A stretch of 64,000 nucleotides of DNA from JAHRAW01 sp965243285 (GCA_965243285.1 OZ251537.1:2666001-2730000); one strand, 5' to 3'; positions 35,079 to 44,436 are shown, numbered from the stretch's first letter. Notes: generated by a model from the letters alone, not told the origin. Translations and numbers: made by a program.

Positions 35079-37964
35079 TCAAACCGCCTCGACTTTTGCT
35101 GCGCAGAATTTGAATTCGGGGATTTTGCCGATGGGGTCTAGTGCGGCGTTGGTTAGGATGTTGGCGGCCGCTTCGGCGTAGCAGAAGGGGATGAAAATCA
35201 TGCCGTCTGGCACGGCGTTGTCGGCGCGAGATTTCAATTCGATGACGCCGCGTCGGGTGCTCACTTTAATGGGCGCGCCGGGGGTGATATTGAGGTGCGC
35301 CCAGGCTTGCGCTGACATGGCGGCCACCGCTTCGGGTTCTAAGTCGTCCAGTATTTCGGCGCGGCGCGTCATGGCGCCGGTGTGCCAGTGTTCTAACTGG
35401 CGGCCGGTGCTCAGCACCAGCGGGTAGTCGCCGTCCGGCAGTTCGTCCGGCGCGATGATGTTAGCCGGCACTAATTTGCCACGCCCGCTGGCGGTGGGGA
35501 ATCCATCGGTGAATACGATCTCCGCGCCGGCTTGATTCGGCCCGGCGCAGGGGTAAGTGACCGCGCTTTGCGCCGCCAGACGCTGCCAGGTGATGTTGGC
35601 GAGCGACGGCATCACCGAGGCCATTTCCGTGAAAATATTTTCGGGTGATTCGTAGTCCCAGTCGAGACCGAGGCGGCGGGCGATCTCTTGGGTTATCCAC
35701 CAATCTTGGCGCGCGCCGTCGGGTGACTTCAGTGCCGCGCGACCGCGTTGGATTTGGCGGTTGGTGTTGGTGACGGTGCCGTCTTTTTCCGGCCAGGCGG
35801 CGGCCGGCAGCACCACATCGGCGTAAAACGCGGTTTCGGTGAGGAAAATATCCTGCACAACTAAGTGTTCAAGTTTCGCCAAAGCATTGCGGGCATGTTG
35901 CACATCGGGGTCTGACATGGCTGGATTTTCGCCCATGATGTACATGCCGCGCACTTCCCCGGCGTGGATGGCGTGCATGATTTCCACCACGGTAAGCCCC
36001 GGTTTCGGGTCTAATTCCATGCCCCAGGCGCGCTCGAAGGGGGCGCGGCGGGCGGCGTCGCCCACGGCGTTGTAATCCGGCAACATCATGGGGATGAGGC
36101 CGGCATCCGATGCGCCTTGCACATTATTCTGCCCGCGCAACGGGTGTAAGCCGGTGCCGGGACGCCCCACTTGGCCGGTGATGAGCGACAGCGCAATCAG
36201 GCAGCGCGCGTTGTCGGTGCCGTGAATGTGCTGGGAGATTCCCATGCCCCAAAAAATGATGGCGGCGCGGGCGGTGGCGTAGGTGCGCGCCACGGTGCGC
36301 AAGATTTCCGGCGCGATGCCGCAAATCGGCGCCATGCGCTCGGGCGTGAAGGCCGCGCTGTGCGCTTTTAATTCGGCAAAACCCTCGGTGTGGGCGGCGA
36401 CATAATCGCGGTCGTAAATTTCCTCGGCGATGATGACATGGATGAGTGCGTTCAACAGCGCGACATCGGTGCCGGGGGTGAAGCGCAGGGTGTGGGCGGC
36501 GTGGCGCGCCAGACCGCCGCCGCGCGGGTCGATGACGATGAGTTTGGCTGATTTTGCCGCTTGCTTGAAGAAGGTGGCGGCCACCGGGTGATTGCTGGTG
36601 GGGTTGGCGCCGATGACCACCACCACATCGGAATCCGCCACCGCGTTGAAGGGCGCCGACACCGCGCCAGAGCCGACCCCCTCGAGCAGCGCCGCCACCG
36701 ATGAGGCGTGGCACAAGCGCGTGCAGTGGTCCACATTATTGCTGCCGAAACCGGCCCGCACCAGCTTCTGAAAGATGTAGGCCTCCTCGTTGGAACATTT
36801 GGCCGAGCCGAAACCGGCCAGCGCCGTACCGCCGGCGTCGCCGCGGATTTTGTCTAAGCCGGCGGCGGCGAAAGCCAACGCCTCATCCCAACTCGCGGCG
36901 CGAAAATAGCTGTAGGGATTGGCCGGATCTAAGTCGATGTCGCCGCGTTTGGGGGCGTCATCGCGGCGCACCAACGGCGTGGTTAAGCGATGTGGATGGG
37001 TGACATAATCGAAACCGAAGCGCCCTTTGACGCACAATCGCTGCTGATTGGCGGGCCCATCCCGCCCCTGCACGGCGATGATTTTGTTGTCCGATACCTG
37101 ATAGGTGAGTTGGCAGCCGACGCCGCAATAGGGGCAGACGCTGTGGGTTTCGGTTAATTGGGCGGGTCGATTGGGCGGCGGATTGGAGGGGGAATTGGCG
37201 GGGGATTTTGCCGGTGAATCGAGCGGTGAATCGAGCTGCGAATCCACCGACAAATCAGCCGCAAAAACACCCCCGCCGACAAATTTATCGACGCCGTTTT
37301 CATCCACTAACGCGGCCTCCATCAAGGCGCCGGTGGGGCAGGCCTGCACGCATTCGCCGCACGCCACGCACGTGCTGTCGCCCATGGAATCATCCATATC
37401 GAAGACGATTTTGGCGCCATGCCCGCGCCCGGCCATGCCGATGACATCATTCACCTGCACCTCGCGGCAGGCGCGCACGCATAAATTGCACTGAATGCAG
37501 GCATCGAGGGCCACATGCATGGCCGGATGGGTGGCGTCCGCGGCCGGAATCGCGGCCGCCGAACGCGCTTCGAACCGACTATGGGCCAGCGCCATTTGGT
37601 CGGCCATACGCCAAAACTGCGAGTCATGATCATGCGCATCGGCGCGTTTGGGCTGGTCGGTCAGCAACAATTCCATCACTAACGCCCGCGATTTTTCGGC
37701 GCGCGCGCTGGCCGTATTCACCACCATTCCAGCGCTCGGGGTGCGCAAACACGCCGCCGCCAACACCCGCTCGCCGGCGATTTCCACCATACAGGCGCGA
37801 CAATTGCCATCGGCGCGATAATCCGGCTGCGGCGCATAACACAAATGCGGAATCTCCACCCCCACGCGCTTGGCGACTTGCCAAATGCTCTCGCCAGCAC
37901 GCGCTTCCACTGGCTTGTCGTTTAGGGTGAAGGGCAGGGTTTTGTCGTCGATATCAGGATTCAT
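35079..37964 (-). CDS. fdsA: NAD-dependent formate dehydrogenase, molybdenum alpha subunit
   Basis: The 961-residue protein oxidises formate to CO2. In order it has a [2Fe-2S] domain (C42, C55, C58, C72), two ferredoxin-type [4Fe-4S] sites (C156, C159, C162, C166 and C199, C202, C205, C209) and a linker. The bis-MGD catalytic region follows, with its own cluster (C277, C280, C284, C311). The active-site residue is a cysteine, C418 (CTRLCHASSV), not selenocysteine. The C-terminal molybdopterin-binding domain is complete. The linker at 240-270 consists of about seven degenerate four-residue units (pattern D/N-S-P-x) from 12-bp repeats. Its partner fdsB lies 1.9 kb upstream, separated by an R-M pair and an unknown gene. 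Confidence 0.94.
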   Translation of the reverse strand: MNPDIDDKTLPFTLNDKPVEARAGESIWQVAKRVGVEIPHLCYAPQPDYRADGNCRACMVEIAGERVLAAACLRTPSAGMVVNTASARAEKSRALVMELLLTDQPKRADAHDHDSQFWRMADQMALAHSRFEARSAAAIPAADATHPAMHVALDACIQCNLCVRACREVQVNDVIGMAGRGHGAKIVFDMDDSMGDSTCVACGECVQACPTGALMEAALVDENGVDKFVGGGVFAADLSVDSQLDSPLDSPAKSPANSPSNPPPNRPAQLTETHSVCPYCGVGCQLTYQVSDNKIIAVQGRDGPANQQRLCVKGRFGFDYVTHPHRLTTPLVRRDDAPKRGDIDLDPANPYSYFRAASWDEALAFAAAGLDKIRGDAGGTALAGFGSAKCSNEEAYIFQKLVRAGFGSNNVDHCTRLCHASSVAALLEGVGSGAVSAPFNAVADSDVVVVIGANPTSNHPVAATFFKQAAKSAKLIVIDPRGGGLARHAAHTLRFTPGTDVALLNALIHVIIAEEIYDRDYVAAHTEGFAELKAHSAAFTPERMAPICGIAPEILRTVARTYATARAAIIFWGMGISQHIHGTDNARCLIALSLITGQVGRPGTGLHPLRGQNNVQGASDAGLIPMMLPDYNAVGDAARRAPFERAWGMELDPKPGLTVVEIMHAIHAGEVRGMYIMGENPAMSDPDVQHARNALAKLEHLVVQDIFLTETAFYADVVLPAAAWPEKDGTVTNTNRQIQRGRAALKSPDGARQDWWITQEIARRLGLDWDYESPENIFTEMASVMPSLANITWQRLAAQSAVTYPCAGPNQAGAEIVFTDGFPTASGRGKLVPANIIAPDELPDGDYPLVLSTGRQLEHWHTGAMTRRAEILDDLEPEAVAAMSAQAWAHLNITPGAPIKVSTRRGVIELKSRADNAVPDGMIFIPFCYAEAAANILTNAALDPIGKIPEFKFCAAKVEAV

Positions 37965-37995
37965 ATTTGGCTTAGGTTCATGGCGCCATGTGGTT

Positions 37996-38355
37996 TTACG
38001 GAAAAATAATGTACTTCACCTTTTCTAAAATTAAATCAGAGGAATAATTCAACGCCATCATGATCACAATAATAGAAAGTACTTTTTGCGGAGTGGATAT
38101 ATTGCACTCGGCCCAATATAGGGCATTGGGGACTTGTTCCAGCATCCGAGCCTTGCTTTTGCCTTTCCCACGGCGGGTGCGGGTAGGGTTTTTATTGTTA
38201 TATAAATAACAATAATTGTTGCCTTCAGCAATTTCTCCATACACAGGAATCTCCCCGTGAACAGCACAAAGATCGCCGATGACTTTTAAACATTTTTCTT
38301 GTTGGTTCATTGTTTTAATATACGATTTTATCGAGCATAAATTTACTGAATTCAT
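37996..38355 (-). CDS. Hypothetical protein between fdsA and the restriction gene
   Basis: A 119-residue frame, AT-richer than fdsA. GGAGG lies 12 bases before the ATG at 38355; an internal ATG at 38310 has no ribosome site. The N-terminal half is polar with several Cys and Tyr, the middle is basic (TRTRRGKGKSKAR), and a hydrophobic stretch (VLSIIVIMMALNYSSDLIL) follows near the C-terminus. No family is recognised. By location it may be an accessory gene of the inserted R-M cassette. Confidence 0.45.
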   Translation of the reverse strand: MNSVNLCSIKSYIKTMNQQEKCLKVIGDLCAVHGEIPVYGEIAEGNNYCYLYNNKNPTRTRRGKGKSKARMLEQVPNALYWAECNISTPQKVLSIIVIMMALNYSSDLILEKVKYIIFP

Positions 38356-38411
38356 GTCGCATTACGCCCTCCACCATAGTCGACTGTATACATGTCATCT
38401 TCATTTAACTT

Positions 38412-39029
38412 TTACAAATCAATGAGGATTTTGGAACGCCGGATACTGCCATTAGAATTTCTGAATCCGGACTGAAAAGACTCGCAGGCCGCCACTGTGT
38501 TTTGCTCGATGGGAATAAAGGCAATTTGTTTAAGCGCAAACGATGTTTTACGTTTTCTTGACCATGCGCCACGCGCAATTCGCTCTTTTTCGTACTTTGA
38601 TTGCCCGCCCTTTTCCTTCGCATGCCATTTTTGAAACTTTCGGCTGTCATCATCATATTCCACTTCCCCCAACGCAAGAATAAGACCAACAACGCCAAAA
38701 TCTTGAATCGCTGAATCAATGGCTTCTTTGTCATTAACAATAACCGTATGGCTGCTGGTATTCATTGCATGCGCTTTGAAATCCCATGGAAACTCCAGAA
38801 AACCATCAAATTCCGTTCTGCCATATTTTGTCCCTGGAATCTGCATCACATCGCTTAGAAATTGTTCACAAATAAATTGAAAATAAAACCCAATCCACTC
38901 CATTTGTCGCCAATTATTAGAACCACATTTTTTCATTTGTAGAATGCATGCTCGCCCATCCCACGCATCGCCAGACACATGCTCGCCGAGAGCAGCGCCA
39001 AGGCGTTGAGCAGTCGCTATAAATTTCAT
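38412..39029 (-). CDS. Probable type II restriction endonuclease
   Basis: The 205-residue protein starts with an ATG overlapping the methyltransferase stop (ATGA). A plausible nuclease core is E73-F-D75 followed by D83-F-K85 (in FPWDFKAH), with E44 in an upstream helix; the spacing is shorter than in most PD-(D/E)XK enzymes. The basic segment SKYEKERIARGAWSRKRK could contact DNA. The assignment rests mainly on coupling to a methyltransferase; no family name is claimed. It is AT-richer than the formate dehydrogenase genes on both sides. Confidence 0.65.
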   Translation of the reverse strand: MKFIATAQRLGAALGEHVSGDAWDGRACILQMKKCGSNNWRQMEWIGFYFQFICEQFLSDVMQIPGTKYGRTEFDGFLEFPWDFKAHAMNTSSHTVIVNDKEAIDSAIQDFGVVGLILALGEVEYDDDSRKFQKWHAKEKGGQSKYEKERIARGAWSRKRKTSFALKQIAFIPIEQNTVAACESFQSGFRNSNGSIRRSKILIDL

Positions 39030-39841
39030 GTTGCGGATGTAAAAACGCTGGGGTGTTGCTGTTCAGTTTGGTCGGGGATTCTATACATGTTTTTATCTAA
39101 TCTCGCCTTGGCGAACTCGTAATATTCTTTGACAACCTCAAAACCGATAAATTGGCGCTTGTGTCTCTTGCTGACCACCGCCACCTGGCCCGAGCCGAGA
39201 AAAGGATCAAACACCAAGTCATTTTCCTCGCTGGCATAGGCGAGTATTTTTTCAATTAACGCCGCCGGCAGTTTGGTTGGCGTTTTTTTATCGCCGCGCC
39301 AGTATTCCCGTTTTATCACCCACACATCTTCCATATCCTGATACCGCCGGCTACCGCCATTATCGCTTTTATCACTTTTGTTATATCGGGAATTTTGGAA
39401 AAATTTTCTTTTTGCGTCGTTTTTGCAAAAAAACAGGCAATGGTAATGAGAGGTTACAAATCTGCGCTTGCACACAACGCCAAACTGATACTTCCATATA
39501 ATGTGATTGACAGCGATAAAACCCAGTTCATCCGCGGCAAATAATATGTCTTTCAAGTTATTCCACCCGGAAAAAATGAAAATGCTGCCGGTGTCTTTTA
39601 ATACGCGATGCGCTTGGCCCATCCATGCGCGGGTAAAAGCCGCATAATCCGCCGCCGCAACTTCGCTATACCCTGCCATCACACTATTTTGCGTTCGATT
39701 ATAGTTTGCTCGATGGGCTTTGAAATCAATCGCAAAGGGCGGGTCGGTTACGATCAAATCAACCATGTTATTGGGCATCATACCCATGCCGGCCACACAA
39801 TCGTCGTTGTGGATTTCATTGATGGAAAAACTCGCCGTCAC
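39026..39841 (-). CDS. Type II DNA amino-methyltransferase coupled to fdsB
   Basis: I take the GTG at 39841 rather than the long upstream frame, which lies inside fdsB. GGAGG sits eight bases before it, and it overlaps the fdsB stop (GTGA). The 271-residue protein is a beta-class methyltransferase: DPPF at 33-36, AdoMet motif FDPFLGSGQVA at 211-221, and a recognition region with KYQFGVVCKRRFVTSHYHCLFF between them. It methylates adenine-N6 or cytosine-N4; the site is unknown. It overlaps the putative nuclease gene (ATGA). Confidence 0.88.
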   Translation of the reverse strand: MTASFSINEIHNDDCVAGMGMMPNNMVDLIVTDPPFAIDFKAHRANYNRTQNSVMAGYSEVAAADYAAFTRAWMGQAHRVLKDTGSIFIFSGWNNLKDILFAADELGFIAVNHIIWKYQFGVVCKRRFVTSHYHCLFFCKNDAKRKFFQNSRYNKSDKSDNGGSRRYQDMEDVWVIKREYWRGDKKTPTKLPAALIEKILAYASEENDLVFDPFLGSGQVAVVSKRHKRQFIGFEVVKEYYEFAKARLDKNMYRIPDQTEQQHPSVFTSAT

Positions 39842-41547
39842 GCCACATCCTCCGGGAAATATTTGAGTACGCAATTGATGGGGTTGCCGGCGGCTTGGCC
39901 TAAGCCGCAGATGGAGGCATCGGTCATCACCGCGCTTAAATCTTGCAGCAGGTCGATGTTCCATTTCGGTTTGGCCATTAATTTGGCGGCTTTTTCGGTG
40001 CCGACGCGGCACGGTGTGCATTGGCCGCAACTTTCGTCTTCGAAGAAACGCATCAGATTAAGTGCCACCGCTTTCATGTCGTCATCGGCGCTGAACACCA
40101 CGATGGCGGCCGAGCCGATGAAGCCGCCGTGCGCTTGCAAGGTGTCGAAATCCAGCGGCACATCAGCCAACGACGCCGGCAAAATACCGCCCGAGGCGCC
40201 GCCGGGCAGGTAGCCCTTGAGGGTGTGGCCGTCGGCCATGCCGCCGCAGTATTCATGGATTAATTCATGCGCGGTGAGGCCGGCCGGGGCGAGTTTTACG
40301 CCGGGGTTTTTGACCCGCCCGGACACCGAATAACTGCGCCAGCCACGGCGGCCGTGGCGCCCGGCATCGGCGAACCACGCGGCGCCTTTTTCGGCAATAT
40401 CGCGCACCCAGTGCAGGGTTTCCACATTGTGTTCGAGCGTCGGGCGACCGAATAAACCCACCTCGGCGACATAGGGCGGGCGATTGCGCGGCAAGCCTCG
40501 TTTGCCCTCGATGGATTCGATCATGGCCGACTCCTCGCCGCAGATGTAGGCGCCGGCGCCGCGCCGCATTTCTATGGCGGTGTGCGCGCCCAAACCGGTG
40601 GCGCGCGCGGCGGCTAATTCCCGCGCCAAAATTTCGCGCACCGCCGGGTATTCATCGCGCACATAGAGGTAACATTTTTCGATTTCCACCGCCCAGGCGG
40701 CGATTAGCATGCCTTCGATAAAGCGATGCGGGTCGGATTCCAAATAGTGACGATCTTTGAAGGTGCCGGGCTCGCCCTCGTCGGCGTTCACCGCCATCAG
40801 CCGCGGGCCGGGGTAGGCGCGCACGATGCCCCACTTGCGTCCGGCCGGAAAGCCGGCGCCGCCGAGCCCGCGCAGCGCGGAATCATCCAACGCAGCGATG
40901 ATGTCATCGGCCTTATGTTTGCCGGCGAGGCAGTCGGCGAGCAATCGGTAGCCGCCGTCGGCGCGATATTTTTCGAAGTCGATATAGTGGGGAATCAACG
41001 CTTGGGTTTGCTTAGCCGCCACCGCATCCAGCACGCTCTCGCGGCTCGCATGGTCGGCATGAAAGTGCCCGATTTCCGCCACCGGCGCGGTATCGCACCG
41101 CCCCATGCACGGCGCCCGCAAAATTCTAATGTCGTCCGCTTTGGCGGTGGCGGCGGTCAACTCGGCCAACAATTTTTCGGCGCCCGCCAACTGGCAGGCG
41201 ATGCTGTCGCACACGCGAATGGTATGCGGCGGCGGCGCGGCATGCCCTTCCATAACGATGTCGAAATGCGCGTAAAAAGACGCCACCTCATACACTTCGG
41301 TCATGGATAATTTCATGATGTCCGCCAGCGCCGCCAAATGCGCAGCCGACAAACAGCCATATTCATCCTGAATCAAATGCAAATATTCGATGAGTAAATC
41401 ACGCCGCAGCACCGCCTCGCCCAACAACTCCACCACCCGCCGCCGCGCCGCGGCATCCACCTGCCGCCCCTTCGGTACGCTGCGCGTTTTTCTACGGCCG
41501 CGTCCGGGGTGACCGCGTTTGGCGACGATGTTGGTGGGGGTGGTCAT
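39838..41547 (-). CDS. fdsB: Formate dehydrogenase beta subunit (NuoE-NuoF fusion)
   Basis: The 569-residue NAD-reducing subunit joins a NuoE-like part to a NuoF-like part. The NuoE part (residues about 30-160) carries a [2Fe-2S] site: C113, C118, C147, C151. The NuoF part (about 200-569) has GLGGAGFPAGRKWG for FMN/NAD, VNADEGEPGTFKDR, and a [4Fe-4S] site C507, C510, C513, C547. FdsG and FdsB functions are thus combined in one chain. The N-terminus is basic and Gly/Arg-rich. Electrons from FdsA would reduce NAD+. The stop codon is shared with the start of the inserted methyltransferase gene. fdhD and fdsC-type chaperones are not seen here. Confidence 0.94.
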   Translation of the reverse strand: MTTPTNIVAKRGHPGRGRRKTRSVPKGRQVDAAARRRVVELLGEAVLRRDLLIEYLHLIQDEYGCLSAAHLAALADIMKLSMTEVYEVASFYAHFDIVMEGHAAPPPHTIRVCDSIACQLAGAEKLLAELTAATAKADDIRILRAPCMGRCDTAPVAEIGHFHADHASRESVLDAVAAKQTQALIPHYIDFEKYRADGGYRLLADCLAGKHKADDIIAALDDSALRGLGGAGFPAGRKWGIVRAYPGPRLMAVNADEGEPGTFKDRHYLESDPHRFIEGMLIAAWAVEIEKCYLYVRDEYPAVREILARELAAARATGLGAHTAIEMRRGAGAYICGEESAMIESIEGKRGLPRNRPPYVAEVGLFGRPTLEHNVETLHWVRDIAEKGAAWFADAGRHGRRGWRSYSVSGRVKNPGVKLAPAGLTAHELIHEYCGGMADGHTLKGYLPGGASGGILPASLADVPLDFDTLQAHGGFIGSAAIVVFSADDDMKAVALNLMRFFEDESCGQCTPCRVGTEKAAKLMAKPKWNIDLLQDLSAVMTDASICGLGQAAGNPINCVLKYFPEDVA

Positions 41548-41587
41548 GATGGTTATGAGAGGAATAAGGGGAATCGGCCGAGTGGCA

Positions 41588-42205
41588 TCACCTATCGTTT
41601 CGCGGGCGGGCGTTATTGCAATATCGATGCACCAGACGAGCGTTTTCCGGAATGGTTTGTCCGCCTCGCCAATATTGGTCTATGTGATCCATAGCCGCAT
41701 CATCGATGTTGACGATGTTATTGCCGCATATTTTACAAGTTGGGTTTTTTTCGTAAAACTCATTTTTGAGTTCGCGAGAAAAACAACGCGGTTGTTTTTC
41801 TTTATTCTCCAAAATTTTTTCAAGTGACTCTTCCCCTATCTTGAATCGCTTACGAAGTGTTTTTCTGTGGCTAGTATTTACTTCTATACTGGAGATAAAA
41901 TCTGAATTTGAAGACATTAAATCTATCAACTCTTCCTTAATTGAATCCAAGTTATCCATCAACAAATTCCTATCCTTATCGGCAAATGACCACATTAAAA
42001 TCTCAAAAAGAGATGCATTGAATTTTTTAGCCCAAAGCCCGGCATGATTTTCTGCATTGCCTACATCAAATTTCCTAAAGGCTTTGTCGCCGAGTAATGA
42101 GTGCACGATGGTAACCGAATTTTTAAATGCTTTTTTTAGTTTGGATTTTCCTTCGTCGGATATGCTTTTTTGCATTTCCATTTCGGTATTCAAGAATTTT
42201 TTCAT
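41588..42205 (-). CDS. HNH endonuclease, resembles the C-terminal half of DUF262/GmrSD proteins
   Basis: The 205-residue protein ends in an HNH module: CKICG, then AAMDHIDQYWRGGQTIPENARLVHRYCN. The preceding helical region (FNASLFEILMWSFADKDRN ... RKTLRKRF) resembles the part that precedes HNH in DUF262-type restriction proteins. The N-terminal ParB-like DUF262 domain is missing, so this may be a truncated remnant or a stand-alone nuclease. It sits in the 127-base-plus gap between sucD and fdsB, 10 bases after the sucD stop. It is AT-rich, unlike both neighbours, indicating acquisition. Confidence 0.7.
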   Translation of the reverse strand: MKKFLNTEMEMQKSISDEGKSKLKKAFKNSVTIVHSLLGDKAFRKFDVGNAENHAGLWAKKFNASLFEILMWSFADKDRNLLMDNLDSIKEELIDLMSSNSDFISSIEVNTSHRKTLRKRFKIGEESLEKILENKEKQPRCFSRELKNEFYEKNPTCKICGNNIVNIDDAAMDHIDQYWRGGQTIPENARLVHRYCNNARPRNDR

Positions 42206-42215
42206 ATATGCAATC

Positions 42216-43088
42216 TTACCCCATCACCCTTTTCAAAGTACTCCCCAGCGTTGCTGGCGAATCCGCCACCGCTATGCCGGCTTGTTTGAAGGCTTCGATT
42301 TTATCGGCGGCGGCGCCTTTGCCGCCGGCGATGATGGCGCCGGCGTGGCCCATGCGGCGGCCTGGCGGGGCGGTTAGGCCGGCGATGAAGCCGCAGATGG
42401 GTTTTTTGGTTTTGTTATGGCGGATGAAGTCGGCCGCTTCTTCTTCGGCGCTGCCGCCGATTTCGCCGATGAGAATGATGGCTTCGGTGGCTTCGTCGGC
42501 CAAAAACATCTCCAAGCAGGCGATGAAATCGGTGCCGTTCACCGGATCGCCGCCGATGCCGATGCAGGTGCTTTGGCCGATGCCTTCGGCCGTGGTTTGC
42601 GCCACCGCTTCATAGGTTAAGGTGCCGGAGCGCGAGACGATGCCGGCGCCGCCCTTGCGGTGGATGTGGCCGGGCATGATGCCGATTTTGCATTCATCCG
42701 GGGTGATAATGCCGGGGCAATTAGGGCCGATTAGGCGGGTTTTGGAATTTTCCAGCACGCGTTTTACCGCCACCATGTCCATCACCGGCACGCCTTCGGT
42801 GATGCACACCACCAGCGGAATTTCGGCCTCGATGGCTTCCAAAATGGCGTCGGCGGCGAACACCGGCGGCACATAAATCACCGAGGCATCGGCCCCGGTT
42901 TGCGCCACCGCCGCGTCCACGGTATCGAACACCGGTAGCCCCAAATGCGTCATGCCGCCCTTGCCGGGGGTGACCCCGCCGACCAACTGGGTGCCGTATT
43001 CGAGCGCCTGCTCGCTATGAAAGGTGGCCGTGGCGCCAGTGAACCCTTGGCAAATCACGCGCGTGTTTTTATCCACTAACACCGCCAT
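42216..43088 (-). CDS. sucD: Succinate-CoA ligase, alpha subunit
   Basis: The 290-residue subunit binds CoA (TGATATFHSEQALEYGT) and carries the phosphorylated active-site histidine H248 in GHAGAIIAGGKG. The motif GPNCPGIITPDECKIGIMPGHI is also typical. The start overlaps the sucC stop (TGATG). With SucC it catalyses the substrate-level phosphorylation step of the TCA cycle. Confidence 0.98.
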   Translation of the reverse strand: MAVLVDKNTRVICQGFTGATATFHSEQALEYGTQLVGGVTPGKGGMTHLGLPVFDTVDAAVAQTGADASVIYVPPVFAADAILEAIEAEIPLVVCITEGVPVMDMVAVKRVLENSKTRLIGPNCPGIITPDECKIGIMPGHIHRKGGAGIVSRSGTLTYEAVAQTTAEGIGQSTCIGIGGDPVNGTDFIACLEMFLADEATEAIILIGEIGGSAEEEAADFIRHNKTKKPICGFIAGLTAPPGRRMGHAGAIIAGGKGAAADKIEAFKQAGIAVADSPATLGSTLKRVMG

Positions 43089-44272
43089 CAGATTGCCTCC
43101 TCGGTGGATGATTCAGATACTGCAGCGACCGCTTTTTGCGCCGCTTCGGCGAGATTTTCCGCGGCCAAAATGGGCAGCCCGGAAGCGGCCAAAAGGGCCT
43201 TGCCTTGCGCCACGCGCGTGCCCTCCAACCGCACCACCAGCGGTACTTTTAGGTGCATTTGCCGGGCTGCGGCGACGATGCCTTGGGCGATGACATCGCA
43301 GCGCATGATACCGCCGAATATGTTCACCAAAATGGCGCGCACATTGGCGTCGGAGAGGATGATTTTGAACGCTGCGGTCACCCGTTCGGCGCTGGCGCCG
43401 CCGCCGACATCGAGAAAATTCGCCGGCGCGCCGCCGTATAGTTTGATGATGTCCATGGTCGCCATAGCGAGGCCGGCGCCGTTTACCAGGCAGCCGATGG
43501 AGCCATCCAATTTGATGTAATTCAGCCCCAGTTCATCGGCTTCGATTTCCGTGGCGTCTTCTTCATGGCGGTCGCGCAATTGCGCTATGTGCGGGCGGCG
43601 GAATAAGGCGTTGCCGTCGAAATTCATTTTCGCATCGAGGGCCAGCAGATTGCCATCTTGCGTGACCACCAACGGGTTGATTTCCACCAAACTGGCGTCG
43701 TGGTCGGTGAAGGCGCGGTACATGGCATCGAGAAAAGTCGCCGCCTGGCGCGCTGCGGCGCCGCCAAGCCCTAATCCAAAGGCCACTTTTCGCGCATGAA
43801 AGGGACGCAAGCCGAGCGCCGGGTCGATACCCATACGGATGATTTTTTGCGGCGTTTTTGCCGCCACTTCTTCGATGTCCATGCCGCCTTCGGTGGAGGC
43901 GATGACGGCGACGCGGCCAGCGGCGCGGTCTACCAACATGCTCAAATACAACTCGCGCGCGATGTTGCAACCGTCCTCGATATACACGCGCTGCACGATT
44001 TTGCCGGCGGCGCCGGTTTGCGGGGTGACCAGCCGCATGCCGAGAATATCGCGCGCCGCTTGGGCGACTTTTTCCACCGCATCCACCACCTTCACGCCGC
44101 CGCCTTTGCCGCGCCCGCCGGCGTGAATCTGCGCCTTCACCACCCACACCGGGCCGCCCAATTCCACCGCCGCAGCGCGCGCCTCGTCGGCGCTGAAGGC
44201 CACCCGGCCAGCCGGCACGGCGACGCCCAATTCCGCCAGCAAGGCCTTGGCTTGATACTCGTGGATATTCAT
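43088..44272 (-). CDS. sucC: Succinate-CoA ligase [ADP-forming], beta subunit
   Basis: The 394-residue ATP-grasp protein starts MNIHEYQAKALLAELGV, the universal SucC N-terminus. HAGGRGKGGGVKVV binds nucleotide, and SLVEINPLVVTQDGNLLALDAKM coordinates magnesium. NFLDVGGGAS and NIFGGIMRCDVIAQGI form the ligase interface. It is first in sucC-sucD. Two small stem-loops lie in its upstream region. Confidence 0.98.
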   Translation of the reverse strand: MNIHEYQAKALLAELGVAVPAGRVAFSADEARAAAVELGGPVWVVKAQIHAGGRGKGGGVKVVDAVEKVAQAARDILGMRLVTPQTGAAGKIVQRVYIEDGCNIARELYLSMLVDRAAGRVAVIASTEGGMDIEEVAAKTPQKIIRMGIDPALGLRPFHARKVAFGLGLGGAAARQAATFLDAMYRAFTDHDASLVEINPLVVTQDGNLLALDAKMNFDGNALFRRPHIAQLRDRHEEDATEIEADELGLNYIKLDGSIGCLVNGAGLAMATMDIIKLYGGAPANFLDVGGGASAERVTAAFKIILSDANVRAILVNIFGGIMRCDVIAQGIVAAARQMHLKVPLVVRLEGTRVAQGKALLAASGLPILAAENLAEAAQKAVAAVSESSTEEAI

Positions 44273-44343
44273 GGGTGGATGTTGGTAGATATTTGTCAGC
44301 GGTCGCGGCGGCCGGCGGGATGGCTGGATTTTCGCCGGCGGTT

Positions 44344-44383
44344 TTAGCGCTCGGGCGCTAAGCCACTCGAGCGCGCGTCGAGT
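44344..44383. promoter_or_regulatory. Two adjacent stem-loops and a TATAAT between sucC and the GNAT gene
   Basis: TTAGCGC-TCGG-GCGCTAA (44344-44361) and ACTCGA-GCGCGCG-TCGAGT (44365-44383) are perfect hairpins upstream of sucC. A TATAAT follows at 44390-44395 and, being inside ATTATAAT, reads as a possible -10 on both strands of this divergent promoter region. No matching -35 is evident. Confidence 0.35.
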
Positions 44384-44436
44384 CGAAGATTATAATTGAA
44401 ACCTAGGCCAAAACGCATTCCATCCTGCCCCTTATC

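Noticed and set aside
37996..38355. Considered as an antitoxin or R-M controller protein
   Set aside because: No helix-turn-helix or antitoxin pattern can be seen; it is left as hypothetical.
39842..40030. Upstream extension of the fdsB-coupled methyltransferase
   Set aside because: The extra 63 codons are a shadow of fdsB. The GTG at 39841 has a good ribosome site and fits the family start.
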